Of a DNA stretch of 64,000 nucleotides, positions 35,201 to 47,989 are shown piece after piece (the stretch's first letter is position 1; each line of letters opens with the position of its first letter). The DNA is from Pyxicephalus adspersus (lineage: Eukaryota; Chordata; Amphibia; Anura; Pyxicephalidae): NCBI RefSeq assembly GCF_032062135.1, contig NC_092861.1, positions 61,561,777 through 61,625,776 of the forward strand, written 5' to 3'. Both the position numbers and the translations under genes were made by a program. A model generated the notes under the pieces. The model saw nothing but the letters and a program-made list of their open reading frames with translations. It did not search any database and had not been told where the DNA came from.

Positions 35201-36469
35201 TGTGAATTGATGAATTGCTCTGTGGAGGATGAATTGTTCCACAAAGTCTTTACCTACAGTGATCAACAAGTGATGTACTGCTTGCAAATGTTTGCAGTGT
35301 AAGTGCCTGATTGTGACTTGGTATTAACATCTTGCCGGTTCTTTATAGCAAATCGTTTTCCTGCAGTACAAACAGCATGTTAACATGATGCGACCACAGT
35401 GGCATTGAGATATGCTCATTAGTCTACTTTTTCTCTGTTTTGCTGTGGATCGACTTTAGGAAGTATGTTCTTTATTCGTGTTGAATAATAAATTGAGTAT
35501 GATAACATTGTACATCTACAAATCCGTGTAAACAATTTAAACAAACAATTTACAAACAGTTTTGATACTTTTTGCATTGTGAATGTTTGGTTGATTTTAG
35601 ATCTCAGAAACAAAACATTTTACCACTTGTCAAAAAAGCTATGCAATTTTTATTGGTCATACAATGGGTAAGAAAAAATTTGGCCTCCAAAATAGGTATG
35701 TGAAAGGTATTAGATTTTTACAGCATGGCTGTATGGTTGAAAATGCTGTGATCATGGTTTTAATGTAACCATATTGCGAATTTATGTTTGAAGTTAACAT
35801 ATTTTGCATATTTATAAATTTGGAATATCTGTTTTTTCTTGTTAGATATTTTAACACATGACAATATAAGAGCCATAAAAATGTGGAAAGAAAATGTTTT
35901 CTGACATCCATGATGTATAAAATGAATATTACATGATTTCTGGCAGTCTCTTTATATGAAGTGTTGTACTGTGTCCCATTGCACAACACTTTTAAACACT
36001 TTTCTCCCTTCTTCTTACAAAACATATTTTGTCTTGAATATTTTAACTTAAGTGTACCTCATTGTAGTACTGTAGTGGTTACCAGTATTTGAGGTCTAAC
36101 TATTTAATAGCCTACCAGGCGAGTAATTTGGGCAAAGAAAGGAACCCCTTTATGACTTTTCTTTGGGACCTCATCACTCACACAGACACAGACAGTAACT
36201 TTTCATATATAAAGGTATCACACTGAAATCTTAGTTATCCAACTATGCATGAAATGTGGTATCATTATTGTCTTTTGTAAGCAAAGGCCAGTTAGCCACT
36301 CAGATATGAAATGATTTTGATCTGATCTGGCTTGTAAAGACTGAGTCAGGAAATTATCATAATACTATGGAAATGCTGTGAATGGTTTACTAAAGTAAAA
36401 CCTGTTCCCTTAATAAACTGTATATTCTCTTTGCAAAGGATTTGTTAATAAATACTATAAACCTATATT
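32211..36469. other. Intergenic, mostly unannotatable
   Basis: Contains the foldback core at 32907-32947. Small open frames here (for example 34492-34863) have no recognisable domain. Otherwise AT-rich sequence. Confidence 0.5.
32907..32947 (+). repeat. Core of the GAAACG-type repeat, diverged copy
   Basis: Reads CCTGAAGGAGTGGACGC, then CACGAAACGCATCGAGGACA. Compare CCTGAGGTAGCCGC...GCGAAACGTGTCGGGAC at 12763. The position and order of the blocks are kept. Confidence 0.45.
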
Positions 36470-36898
36470 CATGAATCACATTTTGTAGGTACACCTTTTC
36501 CCCTTAGAACTAAACATTATAGATAGGTATGGATTAAATAAGATGCTGGAAACATTTTTCATGCATTTTAGTCCATAATAGAGTAAGAAGTTGCTGCAGA
36601 TTTGTTGGTTGCACATCCTTGATGTAAATCTCCAATTCCAGCATATCCCAAAAGTTCTCAATTAGGATCTGGGGACTGTGGAGGACAGTGAACTCATTGT
36701 CATATTTAAGAAACTAGATGATTGACCTTTGTGACATGGTGTGTTATACTGCTAAAAGTAGTCTTCAGAAAATGGGTACACAGCTGTCATAAAGGGTTGT
36801 CTACATGGATTGAGTTGCGGTCATGTGATTGACTAATTAGATATTTGTGTTAACAAGCAGTTGAACAGGTGTACCTAATAAAGTGGCTGGTGATTGTA
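36470..36898 (-). mobile_element. Tc1-like DNA transposon, internally deleted
   Basis: The right end reads GGTGTACCTAATAAAGTGGC followed by TGGTGATTG and TA, a Tc1-type inverted end. The left end keeps AGGTACACC. On the minus strand, 36490-36720 encodes the C-terminal transposase signature (ENFWDMLELEI, then VQPTNLQQL). Stops and a premature end interrupt it. Further 5' transposase sequence continues to about 36810 and then jumps to the terminal region, so most of the gene is missing. Confidence 0.8.
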
Positions 36899-37961
36899 GG
36901 GAAATGGAAAAGACAGGACATCTGAAAGCACACAAATAATAAATTATTATATGGAATGCAATTTTACCTTATTTACTAACTTAGTGCACAGTCTTTTTGA
37001 AATCTGAGTTGTCTCTCCAACCCTAACTTCACCAAAAATTTCCTAGCAGCACAGTCACTCGAGTACAAAATCAAGTTCTTAATGGTTTTCTGATTTCTCA
37101 TGTTTACCCTCAAAATGACCATCTCTAAGAATGTCTGCTCAGTGCATACATGTATGTTTGTGTAAAAATCTATCAGTAGTTGGATCTCCTAATAATCACC
37201 TCATGTCAATAGCTTGTTCATGCATACTGCACTTTTAATGACAGTAGACAATAAAAAAGCATGCAATTTTTTTTTTACAGTAACAATGTTATAAATGTAG
37301 CGATACAGGATATGTAACTGAGCTGAAGGTACAGCTGAAATGCCTGCATTACAAAACAATTGAAATGCTGGGGTAAAGTCTATGTATGAAAGTGTTAGGT
37401 TGGCTTATAGTTTTTTTTTAATAAATGTTAACCAGCTTTTTCCTGCTGTCCTATAAAATTCTAAATCATTGATTGCCTTCATTCAAGGTCAATGTACAAC
37501 TTCTATCTAAATGTAGTAAAACTTGCAAAAACATTAATTTAGGTATAGCTAGAGTGGTTTGTGGGTTGCAAATAGAATACATTTCAAGCAGTGGAATTGA
37601 TTTAGGTTAGCAAAGTTTTTCTTCATCCAATGATCTAAGTGAATAACCCCTTGCAGAGTTTTTTTTGTATTTTTTTCTTTTACATTTCCTTCCATGTAGT
37701 TGGAGATGCTCTGTATGACGAATGCTCATCACATTGACTAAGCAAAGTGAAATAAACATTGCACACTGATAGTCAGATAAGTGAACAGCCTAGCAAATCA
37801 ACCTTATAAATGTGAAGGTATACTCGAAAGTTTGTGATTAGTACCTGCAAAACGCATACACATTCAATGGAAAAGGTATATTTCATCTGCCATGTAGATA
37901 TTTTGAACATTTTTGGAAATTAAAATGTACAGGCACATGCTATCCAAATATCATAACTTTC
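36899..37961. other. Intergenic, nothing recognised
   Basis: AT-rich sequence without coding or repeat signal that I can identify. Confidence 0.5.
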
Positions 37962-38590
37962 TGTAAAGCCCTGGTCCAGCACCAGTACACGCCAGACACC
38001 AGTCCCCGATCTATCGCTGCAATCTTTGCCTATTTCAAGCCCCCACTAAGCCTCAGGGGACTGATTTTGTATACCAGCACATGCTTGCCTCCGGTGTGCA
38101 AGGGATGGCCTCTGGGGAAGGGCTGGCAAAGAGCCAGGAGCCCACAGATAACGCAGTACAAGTTTCTTAAAAAGGTAAATCCAGAATACTAAGCCAAAGG
38201 TCATACACAAGTAATGAGTCCACCAGACGAGGTGTCCAAGAGGAAACACAAAGTGGAGTTGGGGTCACAAGCAAAAGGTCGGTCCAAGCAGCATACAATC
38301 CAAGAGACAGAAAAAGACAAAGTTGGCAACAGTAAATCATGGCAATATATACACAAACAACAAGTCAGCCTAGTTTAACGCTACATCAGGCACAGGTTAC
38401 TGGGAGCAGAGAGGCTATAAAGCCCCAACTGCCAACTGAGATCAGGAACTACTCTGCTCATTAGCCTCAGCACAACCCAAAATCCTTTTCAGCTGCACAC
38501 AGTCTCAGAGCAGGGGATGCTGAGAGATCATTCACAGCCAAAAGGAAAACCAGGGATGCCATATACTGCAGATCAGAGAGCTGACAGCGA
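37962..38590 (-). mobile_element. LTR-like element, diverged, same family as 44732-45456
   Basis: Begins on the + strand TGTAAAGCCCTGGTCCAGCA and follows the 44732 copy block by block (ACACCAGTCCC, GATGAGTCCACCA..., GGGGTCACA...AGGTCGGTCCA, GGGAGCAGAGAGGCT). It is shorter and its right end is not clear. No target duplication could be found. Confidence 0.6.
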
Positions 38591-39539
38591 TTTGCTATGA
38601 CTGACGATCATGAGCTATACTGTATTGTTACTGTAACTGATTTTTTAAAAAAGTCTACTGTAACTGTCTATCCTTTAAAATGTTTCCATTTACTATCAGA
38701 CACAACAGCTCTCTGTTTTAAAATTCATTCTATTGGACCTAAAATAGCTCTACACATCTCTGACATACAGTACATTTTAAGCGTAGAAACATATGAATGT
38801 GTATAGCTCAAGTATTTTTAGTTAAAACTATTGAAACCTATTTCATAGCAGGATTCAAGGTGGAACACAGTAAATAGAAAAATATAGCAGCATATACACA
38901 CTAGACACCTACATTTTTCAAAAGCTCTAGCATACTTTTGGTGTAAACATACGTGCTTAGTGCCAATACGATGACAATATTGGTAAATGTGGGTTAATTA
39001 AGCAGGTTTTACCTTTAGAGAAGCACAAAAAATTAGATATTGATTTTTATAAGTTGACTGTAGTCAGACTCATGAAACCTGACTTCTGATGGCTATGGTT
39101 TAGGGAAACATAATCAAATTTTGCAGGTATTAATAATCAACTCCAGACAAGTAACACCAGCACAAAGTTGAATTTCTAAAAGAATAAAACAATGTCTATT
39201 TTGCAAAGTTATTATTAGCTGAGATTTCAGTCAACCAGTCATGTATAGGCAAATAACCTGTTTTTGGAACTTCTTTGTACATAATTAGACTTTCAAAGTG
39301 AGCGTTGCTTCCCCAGTATCAATAAGCTATATGTACTTTTTTTGTTGTAAAGTAAACATTCTCTGCTCTTCTAGTAAATCACCCCTTCTGAAAACTTTAA
39401 ATTTAAATCAGAACCAGGCAACACAGTGGCCTTCATTATTGTCAGAACAGAGAGCTGTTTAAATAAAAAACTAGAATATACCTTTATTTAAGGGCTAAAT
39501 GATATGGTAGGGGTTTGGTCCCTTTGCTAGGAATGTTTA
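38591..39539. other. Intergenic, nothing recognised
   Basis: AT-rich, no feature seen. Confidence 0.5.
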
Positions 39540-40045
39540 ATTTAGATCTTGCAGCGAACCAGGCTTTTTTTGCTTACAGAACATAGCCTTGTAGCGGCCT
39601 TGTAATTCGCAACAAGGTCGTTTCCTCCCCGAATACAGATGATCTCTCAATGGAGAATCTCCATTTGGAGTTCGTCTGCAGTCACAGCTGATTGGAGGCA
39701 CTCGCCTCCAATAGGAGAAACTTGTACTGCACTTGCGTGCCTCCAATCGGCTGTGACCACAGGTTCCCACGCTACCCGGGCTGTACTTATCGATGATAAG
39801 TACGGCCCAGTGACCGTGGGAACTGAACTCAGATGAACTCTCAATAGAGAAACTCCATTGAGAGTTCATCTGAGGTTCAGCTGTGACCGCAAGTTCCCAC
39901 GCTCCCTGGGCTGTACTTATTAATATTAAGTAAAGCCCAGGGAGCATGGAAACCTGTACTTCAATGGAATTCACAAAATTTTGCGGACACATTGAAAGTT
40001 CAGGGAAATTTTCGCATTCTCGCTCATCCCTATCCTTTGCTAATG
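39540..40045. repeat. Compound palindromic repeat
   Basis: A chain of inverted repeats. Attggaggc/gcctccaat surrounds a 4-base gap near 39695. The arms around TACTTATC-GAT-GATAAGTA lie near 39790. There is a perfect 18-base pair at 39828-39845/39857-39874, and a perfect 12-base pair at 39901-39912/39934-39945 that encloses another palindrome. A 43-base direct repeat (39748-39790 and 39878-39920) shows the block was duplicated. A 173-codon minus-strand open frame across it is a by-product. Probably a non-autonomous DNA element. Confidence 0.65.
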
Positions 40046-40164
40046 TTGTGGTAGTCAAAAATTGTGAATTTAATTGAATTATTACCCACTTCTCATATCC
40101 AGTTTAAAAAACTCACTCTGCTTGGAAGTCACTTTAATCAGCTTCCAAAAAATTATGCTACACT

Positions 40165-40655
40165 GTTATTTAACATGGAACTAAACTAAAATAAAAAAAT
40201 CCCACTTACTTTTAATTCCTTGATTGGGTCCCACGCTGTCCTGGACTTCTTCATCCTGGCCCAGAGGAAGTGCTGGGTGCTGCCATTTTCGGTCTTCTCT
40301 TCCTGTCTTCTTGCTTCATCACCCGATCTCCCACTGCACAGATGCGAGATCGGGTGACGAAGCCTGCTGTAAAAAGGAAAAAAAGAGTGCTGATCCTACT
40401 ACGCACTCCCCTCTCTATGCCCCTTCTGCACATGCCCCAAATCAGGCATGCACTGAAGGAGCAGCCAAGAGCCTCCCGAGATGCATGACACATGTATCTC
40501 AGGAAGTTCTGTGCTCCCATTCATTCTTGATTGCCGTGGCGTGGTGTTAAAGTTAAAAAAAAAAAAAAAAAAGAACAATATTTTAATTTATTTAAAAGGG
40601 TTGTATACCTTTTTATGTAAAGTAAAAATTTGTGTTTAGGTCCGCTTAAAAAATA
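40165..40655 (-). repeat. Dispersed repeat family A, copy 2
   Basis: The minus strand matches copies at 18594 and 45610: GACCTAAACACAAATTTTTAC and TTTACATAAAAAGG, then a poly-T/A tract and the GGAGGCTCTTGG block. Both ends carry a related ACTAAAC/CCTAAAC motif, so it has short terminal inverted repeats. An internal perfect hairpin CACCCGATCTC/GAGATCGGGTG is present near 40320. Confidence 0.65.
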
Positions 40656-41754
40656 CCCACAGTAGCAATACACCACATTCTCTAGATAGACCTTGGATCT
40701 TGCCATTGTAGACGTCTAAAATTCCTTGTACTCTCCAATATTCCATAATCGGTTTTCCCATTCCATATTCCTTTCAATTTTTTATTATTGCCAAAAATAA
40801 AGTCCAAGTAATATTTCTCACTCTGTCACGTTGATATTGTCCACAAAAAAAAAATCAAATTTACTCCTGTCAATATTTAAAATTCCCAAATATCCCATCA
40901 GATAGGGCATTCTCTGCAAATTTTGTTTTCATGTGAAATATACCCAGCTAACTTAATGACTGGGGAGATATGTCACTTTCAAAGATTCTTTTATTAGTGG
41001 AGCAGGAGGCACATTCCACACTTAAACTAAGTCTTATGACTCCTTTTGCAATACAATTCCCCAGAATGAAATGACACAAAGATATTGTCTTCTGAAAGAA
41101 ACAAAAGTAGTGTTCCCTTTGCTTTATGAAATTCCCTTAGTTTGCACCATAGTTTTCTACAATTTGACCCCAAAGCATATACTTTTCACATTACTGTCAC
41201 TGTATGAACCTTCAAACACTTCCCTGAACTTTTGGTTAGGGAGCACTGGCGGTGCATGTCAAATCTACATTCCTCATGATTCCATTGATGCACGAACCCT
41301 GTATATCCCATAGAAGGAAACCAGCTGCGAATTTGGTCTTGGTGGCCATGTGAGCTTTATTTCTACATCATTGTATAAAGGTTTTGAAATCTCATTTTGC
41401 AGATTTCTAGAATAAATCTGTACCAGATCTATCATTCAATAACGTTGATTATGTGAAAGGTATACAGGTAGAGTCTTAGATGGTATGGCACTGCAAATAT
41501 AAAGATAATGAATTATTCAAGACAACATGACCTCTGATATAAGAAACCACTGAATTAAGGCAGAGTATATAAATCCTTGTCCTCTTATTTCTTTTTTGGC
41601 CACTGTCACAAGGAGAGAAATTGAAGGGAAATCCAAAATTAAATTAAAGTTGTCCCTAAAACAGGCAGGGGGAATTTTTTATTGAGGGCACTTGTTATAG
41701 TGATGAAGTCTACAAGAAGATATCCCTTGACTTGGGATATATTTTGTTTCCCTG
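40656..41754. other. Intergenic, nothing recognised
   Basis: AT-rich, no coding or repeat signal identified. Confidence 0.5.
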
Positions 41755-42534
41755 CCTGTTGTAAGGAACTTACCCGCCCTGCGAGCCCGCGGTGTCCCTG
41801 GGGTTCCCAGCCACAGTAGCAGGCAGCATGGCCGAGGCTGCTGTCCTGCTCGCAGCTTGTCTGTCTCTACAGGCGGAGGGATCCGCCCTGGCCAAAGTAC
41901 TGTTCAGCCAGGCAGCAGCCCTTGCATCCCTTTGGATGTGGTTCCTGCTCCCAGCACTCCTTTGCAAGTGCAAAGTAGTGCAGGTCCTAGGGGTACTGTG
42001 GGAAGAGGTGCGCGTGTCACCATGCGTCCCTCTTGTACCCCCCGAGGGCGTGGCACTCGGCTGCCTCGCCCTAGGGCGGGACAGAGTTAGTTTGAATTCC
42101 CTGCGGCCAATCAGCTGCAGGGGATTTACTCAGTCTCCTATCAGACAGTGCCAGGTGGCGCAAGGTGATTGGTCATCCTGGCCATTTAAGGAGAGCCTGT
42201 CCATTACACCATTGCCCGATATAGCCTCTGTTACCACAGTGTGCTTGGGTGTGTCTTTGTGTATGTTAAACTTTATCTGCTTGTCATCTCCTCAGTGACC
42301 TGGTCTGAAACTAACTCTGATTGAACTCTGCCAGCCCTGACCTCGGATTGTTATTGACCATTCTGCCTGCTGCCAGCCCTGACCTCGGATTGTTACTGAC
42401 CTGCATTTGCCTTATCCTTCTGTACCTTGCTTGATTGAAATTAACCCTTGCTGTGCTGTGCTGCTTTGAATAAACCTGATTCAAGGATATCTGGAGTTGG
42501 TTGTGGTTTGTGTGCCCAGGCGCATTACACCTGT
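41755..42534 (+). mobile_element. Solo LTR with CCTGT target duplication
   Basis: The LTR runs 41760-42529, begins TGTAAGGAAC and ends GCGCATTACA (TG...CA). It is flanked by identical CCTGT at 41755-41759 and 42530-42534. It carries AATAAA at 42469-42474 followed by a GT-rich run, so it reads on the + strand. Two near-identical copies of GCCAGCCCTGACCTCGG lie about 42 bases apart near 42330 and 42372. No internal retroelement region or second LTR is present. Class probably Ty3/gypsy-like, but this is a guess. Its 168-codon open frame is not a gene. Confidence 0.85.
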
Positions 42535-43799
42535 TGTTTATTTGGTGTGACTAGTGCTTGATTACAATTTTTATCAATTCCTACTTTAGAACTGAATGCA
42601 TATTGTAAAAATTACACATAATAGGATTTTTAAAGAGAAAAAAGTGTCCTCAATTGTGCCCCTCTCTTGTTATGGCTTACTTTGTGACGTCTTTGAAAAA
42701 TGGCAGGTCTTTTGTATGCGTTTGATAATACCTGGCTTTTTGCAATATAATAGATTGACTACCTTGTCATCACCTCTGTAAACATGTCATTTATTTTCTT
42801 TTTGTGCTGTAGTCTTTTCAGGTTTTTGCTCTGCTTTGGCATGACCCACTTTGTAAAATCTGCTTTAAAGGACTCAGTTTTTCTTCTTAACCTGGAGTCC
42901 TGGCTTGTTGTTCTTTCTTGGTTTGACCAACTTTATGTACCTGGTAAGTTGATAATTCCTTGTTTTGGATTCTCATGGCTTATTGTTCAACTGTTTCATT
43001 GATGACTGATGATCCTCTAAATTACTGTGTCTGCAGACTGAAATTGTTGTTCAAACTGGTTCAAACTCTCCTTTCTTTTTCTCTCTTATGATAAGTATTT
43101 CAAAGCGTATTCAGAGTGAATTTTGGATATGACTGACACTTTCACTGGCTTATTCTTACTAATTTTTTTTTTTTTTTAATTGTTTCAACTGTAAAAGGTT
43201 TGCAATTCTTCCTAGTCTTGTGTCTGTTTCAGCTTTTAGACTTCCTGCCTTGCCTGCTGCATAGATAGTAAATGGGAAATATGATTTTTGTGAACAGCTA
43301 AGTTTACAGCTGAAATACATAACAGCTGCCAGTCAAAGGATTTGTAAGCTCCATGTCAAAAATATCCTCACTCAACCATAGAACCAGATTTGTGACCTAA
43401 TTTAAATGAGACCTACTTGCCAGAACTAACAATATATTTTTATATACATATAACTGTAATTTTCAGAACACTACTACACTGCAGAGTTAGGGGTCAGGAA
43501 AAAATACAAATATGTGACACTTCCGTGAGTGTCAGATGCTTCAGCTCTTTCAGAGTGACCTCTATTGATTCTCCCACAGCTGCCTTGTTGCATTGATTGC
43601 ACTAAGGCTGTGTGCAGGAAAACTGTAATGTGGACAAACAGCATTTCGGATGTGACGGGGACATCCCATAGGCACATATACATATACATTTATCAACGGG
43701 GATTTTTTTTGCACTTCTCAGGCACATATTACAACAAAAAAGTCCATTGTTACATAAACTTGATATCCAAAAATGTAAATGTACATATAATATTTGTCC
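42535..43799. other. Intergenic, nothing recognised
   Basis: Contains a poly-T run at about 43161-43176. Otherwise no feature. Confidence 0.5.
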
Positions 43800-44575
43800 C
43801 TCCCCTCAGGAACATTGTCTTGGTGTCACCTTCTAATCTTTCCTCTCATTTACCCCTATTATTCAGAACATTTCCAGGTCCTGTCACTTTCATCTGCACA
43901 ACATCTCCAAAATCCGCCCCTCCTGTACCCAGAGACCACCAAACTCCTTGTACATGCTCTTATCATCTCTTGTCTTGACTACTGTAGTCCTCTCTGGTAT
44001 TCCACTAACCCAATTCTCTTTTCTACAATCTATTATGAATGCTCCAACCAGACTCATCCATCCTTCCCACCACTCCTCTTCTTCTGCCTCTCTTTGTAGT
44101 TCTCTTCACTGGCTTCCATTTTACCTTAGCTTACTTATCCCTTCAAATCCCTCCACAGTTCTTGTCCCACTTACTTTTCTGACTTGAATGAAAAATACAC
44201 CCCTAGCCGCTCTCTTCGCTCCTCCAGTAACCTAATAATAACTTTCTCGCTCATAACCTCATTACACGCATGGCTCCAAGACTTTTTCAGAGCCGCCCCG
44301 ACTCTGTGGAATGGTCTTCCAAGTCCTTTTTTTTCTGTCTCTTAAACCCTTACTACTTACCCACCATCCCATATCCCCTTTCCTAGTGTGTGCTCCCAGT
44401 GTGTACTTCCAAGTGTGTTTCCCCCACCTCTTAGATTGTAAGCTCTTCGGGGCAGGGTCCTATCCTCCTCCTCTGTCACTGTCTATATCTGTCACTTGCA
44501 ACCCATATTTAATGCACAGTGCTGTGTAATATGTTAACACTATATAAATACTGTTTATTATAAAAAATGTAATTT
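43800..44575 (+). mobile_element. LINE 3' end (L2/CR1 type), truncated
   Basis: One frame retains ETTKLLVHALIISCLDYCS, the C-terminal reverse-transcriptase stretch of L2/CR1-type LINEs (Leu-Val-His-x-Leu-Ile-x-Ser-x-Leu-Asp-Tyr-Cys). The 3' tail has GATTGTAAGCTCTTCGGGGC, then GTGCTGTGTAATATG and TATAAATA, typical of the 3' end of these elements. It is 5'-truncated and frameshifted. Confidence 0.78.
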
Positions 44576-44731
44576 AGGGACAAAATCACAAGGTAGCCAA
44601 TCACAGTTACAGTCGGTCTAATTGTACCCAACAGATGAGGACATTAAATCTAAAAAAAATCAAATGCTATAAGCCTATGTTTACAATATTTTATTTTAGG
44701 GGTCTTTCCTATAGCAAAAATAAACAGTTTG

Positions 44732-45456
44732 TGTAAGGCCCTGGTCAGTACCAGTATTCTCCAGACACCAGTCCCCCAATCTAAAGCCGCAGTCTTCACC
44801 TATAGCAGCCCCCGCTCAGCCTTGGGAGACTGGTTGTGTCTCCCAGCACTCGGTTGCCCCCAGGACTCAGTGCGCAAGGGATGATGTCTAGGGATAGGCC
44901 GGCAGCTGACCAGGAGCCCAACGATACACAGTACAGAATTACCAAGGAATCCGGAAACAATCCAAAGTCAAACAAAGCAGATGAGTCCACCAAATAAGGT
45001 ACAAAGGAAAAGGCACAAGCAGAGTCGGGGTCACAGGCAAAGGTCGGTCCAGGCTGAGTTTAAGCAGATTGTCAGGAACAGGTAAAGGTCAGCAACGGAA
45101 AAATACTCAGAATACTCTCCAGCACAGATATACTCAGCTAAATGTTATAACAGGCACTGGTGACCGGGAACAGAGAGGCTTTAAAGTCCCAGCAGCCAAT
45201 AGCAGTGCAAGGCTGAGTCAGGAGCTGATCAGCCTCTATAATCCCCTTCAGCTGTGCACAGCCTAACAATGGATGCTGGGAATGTATCCCCTTGTTTGCC
45301 TGTCCATAAATCCATCAGGCTGCACAGCTAAAGGGAACCAGGGGCTGCTGCTATCTTAGTTCTCCTGGCTGCTGCAGATGACATATCTGGACAGAACAGT
45401 GTTTTATATTGCGATAGCACAAAGCATGGAGTCGTCGGCCAGATGCCCTCGTAACA
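44732..45456 (-). mobile_element. LTR-like element with near-perfect 5-bp duplication
   Basis: Begins TGTAAGGCCC and ends CTCGTAACA (TG...CA). Flanks GTTTG (44727-44731) and GCTTG (45457-45461) match at four of five bases. A related copy lies at 37962. On the minus strand it carries CCAATCAG-like and TTTAAAG motifs expected of an LTR promoter, so minus orientation is favoured. No internal coding region. Confidence 0.65.
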
Positions 45457-45609
45457 GCTTGTGTGACTGATTCATTAAAAAATTATGGGCAGTTCATTTA
45501 CCAAATTGTATTATAATTTTTTCAAGTGAAAATTCACTTGGAAAAAAATTTACAATCATATGCAAGAAAATGGAAAAAAACATGAGCTCACATCAAAAGT
45601 CATCAGAAT

Positions 45610-45940
45610 TTAAAGCGTACCTAAACTCAGAATTTTCACTTTACATAAAAGGGTAGGCCACCCTTTCATGTAAGGTAAAAATTCTGTTTGTTTGTGTTTT
45701 TTTTAAGTGCAACACCCTTTTTTTAAAAAAAAGGGTGCAGCATCGAGACGTATCGTCACGCATCCCAGGAGGTTCTTGGCTGCTTCTTCTGCGCATGCCC
45801 AAAAGGAGGCATTCGCCAAAAGGGAAATTAATTTCCCATCTACGTCACCCAATCTCACACCTGTGTCATGTGACGTATGAAGAAGAACCCGTAAAGAACA
45901 GAGAGAAGTTAACTTTTACAGAACTACCTTAAGGTTCATA
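45610..45940 (+). repeat. Dispersed repeat family A, copy 3
   Basis: Starts TTAAAGCGTACCTAAACTCA and contains TTTCACTTTACATAAAAGGG, GCAACACCC/GGGTGCAGCA and a GGAGGTTCTTGGCTGCTTCT block. Same order as the copy at 18594. Confidence 0.65.
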
Positions 45941-47989
45941 GCAGACAGTACTGTTTTGTTCGTAAAACCTGATGTAGTGACACAAAATATATTCTGTAAG
46001 GAGAACAAGAACAGTGTTTGATAGTGTGGCACTATGGGACACATTGTAACACTTCAGATAACAGGCTGCTAAAAATCATGTATGATTCATTTTATGCACT
46101 GTCCAGGTCAGAACACATTTTACTGTATGTGTGACTCTCACAGGGTTTTGCTCAAAATTACAACAAAGGTTAAGTGCAAACAATACAAAAAAACTGTAAA
46201 TAGGCAAAGAATATAAACTTTAGGATTACAGAGGTGCCAAACTTTCTCCGCTGTATACAAACTATAACACAAAACAAATCATTTTTTTGTTCAATGTTCC
46301 ATGTTGGGGAGATTTTTCAGCCACTTAACTAATTCAGGTTCTTACAATAGAAAGGGAGAGAAATGCAGGAAAAAAATCTCCCCTGCAAGGACAAAGACAT
46401 CAATAAAACTGTATACAATGCACAAAAAGAAACGTTAATTGTGTCTTTGATTTCAGGTTTGCAATGCTAAAAGGAATGCTTTAAGAATAAGTGAAACATT
46501 TAGTTGGCAAAAGAAGGGATGTTGCAACAATTGCCGTCTGTATTCTATTCATTATCCTGGTATTTTACATTTCCAAGCACTAACAATGTGAAAACATGTG
46601 ATGATAGAATATATAGGCTATAAGCACATATTATTTGCTTGACTGCTAACTAAATGGCATCAGTGTTTTAAATTATGACTAGGGGTACAGTAGGAATAGT
46701 AAAACTCTAGTTAAATCTGGTTGAATCAGTTGAGAAATCTGACCAGATTTGAAAATTCTGAGTTTGAATTGTCTTATTTAAATTAGGCAATTTTGTCACC
46801 AATGATAGGTATAAAAAATATTGGATCAGAACTCAGATTGCTCAAATTCTGATCCAAGGTCAGAATCAATGCAATCTGACCACCACTATATCCGACAATA
46901 ATATCTGAAATTCAGAAGGACCCATAGCCCGATGCCCAATGTCCCGTCCACGGTGGAAAGATGAAAGAAATCCAGGACGTCATGGGACCAACTGGCATCA
47001 GTTTGTGGAGGGGTCAAGGGCTCATTGAAAGTAAAGGTAAGTATTTTTTTTTTATGAAAGTTCTGTTTTAATGACCAATATTTCACATGCAACATACTTT
47101 GTGCTATAGGTTTGCAACACATTTGTTAGCAGACATGCAGACACACAACACACCGCAATGCACAGTTGGTAAAAGCTACATTACCCTAGTCTACAGAGCA
47201 AACCTTTTATTTTAAAGTAAACAAAATGCCTAATCTGTTTTGCCATTTAACTTAATTTGTACAGCTTGAATTATGTGTCCTCAGCCAAAAGTTATGTCAT
47301 TCTCACACCCAAAGAGGTCCTATAAAAAGTCATAATATTTCAATAATCACAATCAAGCAGAGTAGAAGAAAATAAAACCTGAAAAAGATCTCAAATGATC
47401 CCTTCTGGTATCCTAGTGTTATTTGTTTGTGGGATTTAAGTGAGCTTAACCAAACACTGGTATTTATGTATGTGAATAATGTGGCTACTTGAATCACAAG
47501 CTGATTTCTTATACCTTTACCCAAAATGCCAGGATATCTCTACCACAATACCCAATTCTTTCCAAAGACTGTGGCAAATTTTAACCTAAATGATCGTATC
47601 AGGTCTATCTGAGAGATTCTGTTGGAGATTAGGTTTGGGCGTCCAGCTGTAAAAAGATGAAATCTTTGTTAGGGTCTTGAGGAAAAGGCAGAGAAACAAA
47701 CTACCACTGCAATCTCAGAAAATATTTAAGATCAACTGAAACCCTTTTCCAGTTGTGTGTGCATGAAAATGGCCTCACATTGCTTTATCCTGTGCTGTGT
47801 GACAGTGGTGGGCCTAGCATATGTAGGACCATAAACAAAAACAATATTAGTATAATGGCGCCAAGTGTGCCGTGACAAAACAGAGTGACAGTAAAGTGAA
47901 AGATTGTATTAGCAGTGCAAATGGCATGGAAATAAAGATTAAGGGTTTTATTGGGTCAAACATAGTAGGATAACAGAGAGTGATACACA
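45941..47989. other. Intergenic, nothing firmly recognised
   Basis: AT-rich. Around 46740-47010 the base composition rises and may hold an old repeat, but no ends could be found. Confidence 0.45.

Noticed and set aside
39537..40058. 173-codon minus-strand open frame
   Set aside because: It lies wholly within the compound palindrome, has mirrored open frames on the other strand, and shows no domain.
41792..42298. 168-codon plus-strand open frame with Leu/Ala-rich sequence
   Set aside because: It lies inside the solo LTR, which is GC-rich and non-coding.
43565..44529. Several overlapping plus-strand open frames as a possible gene
   Set aside because: The recognisable peptide is a LINE reverse-transcriptase C-terminus and the frames are broken.
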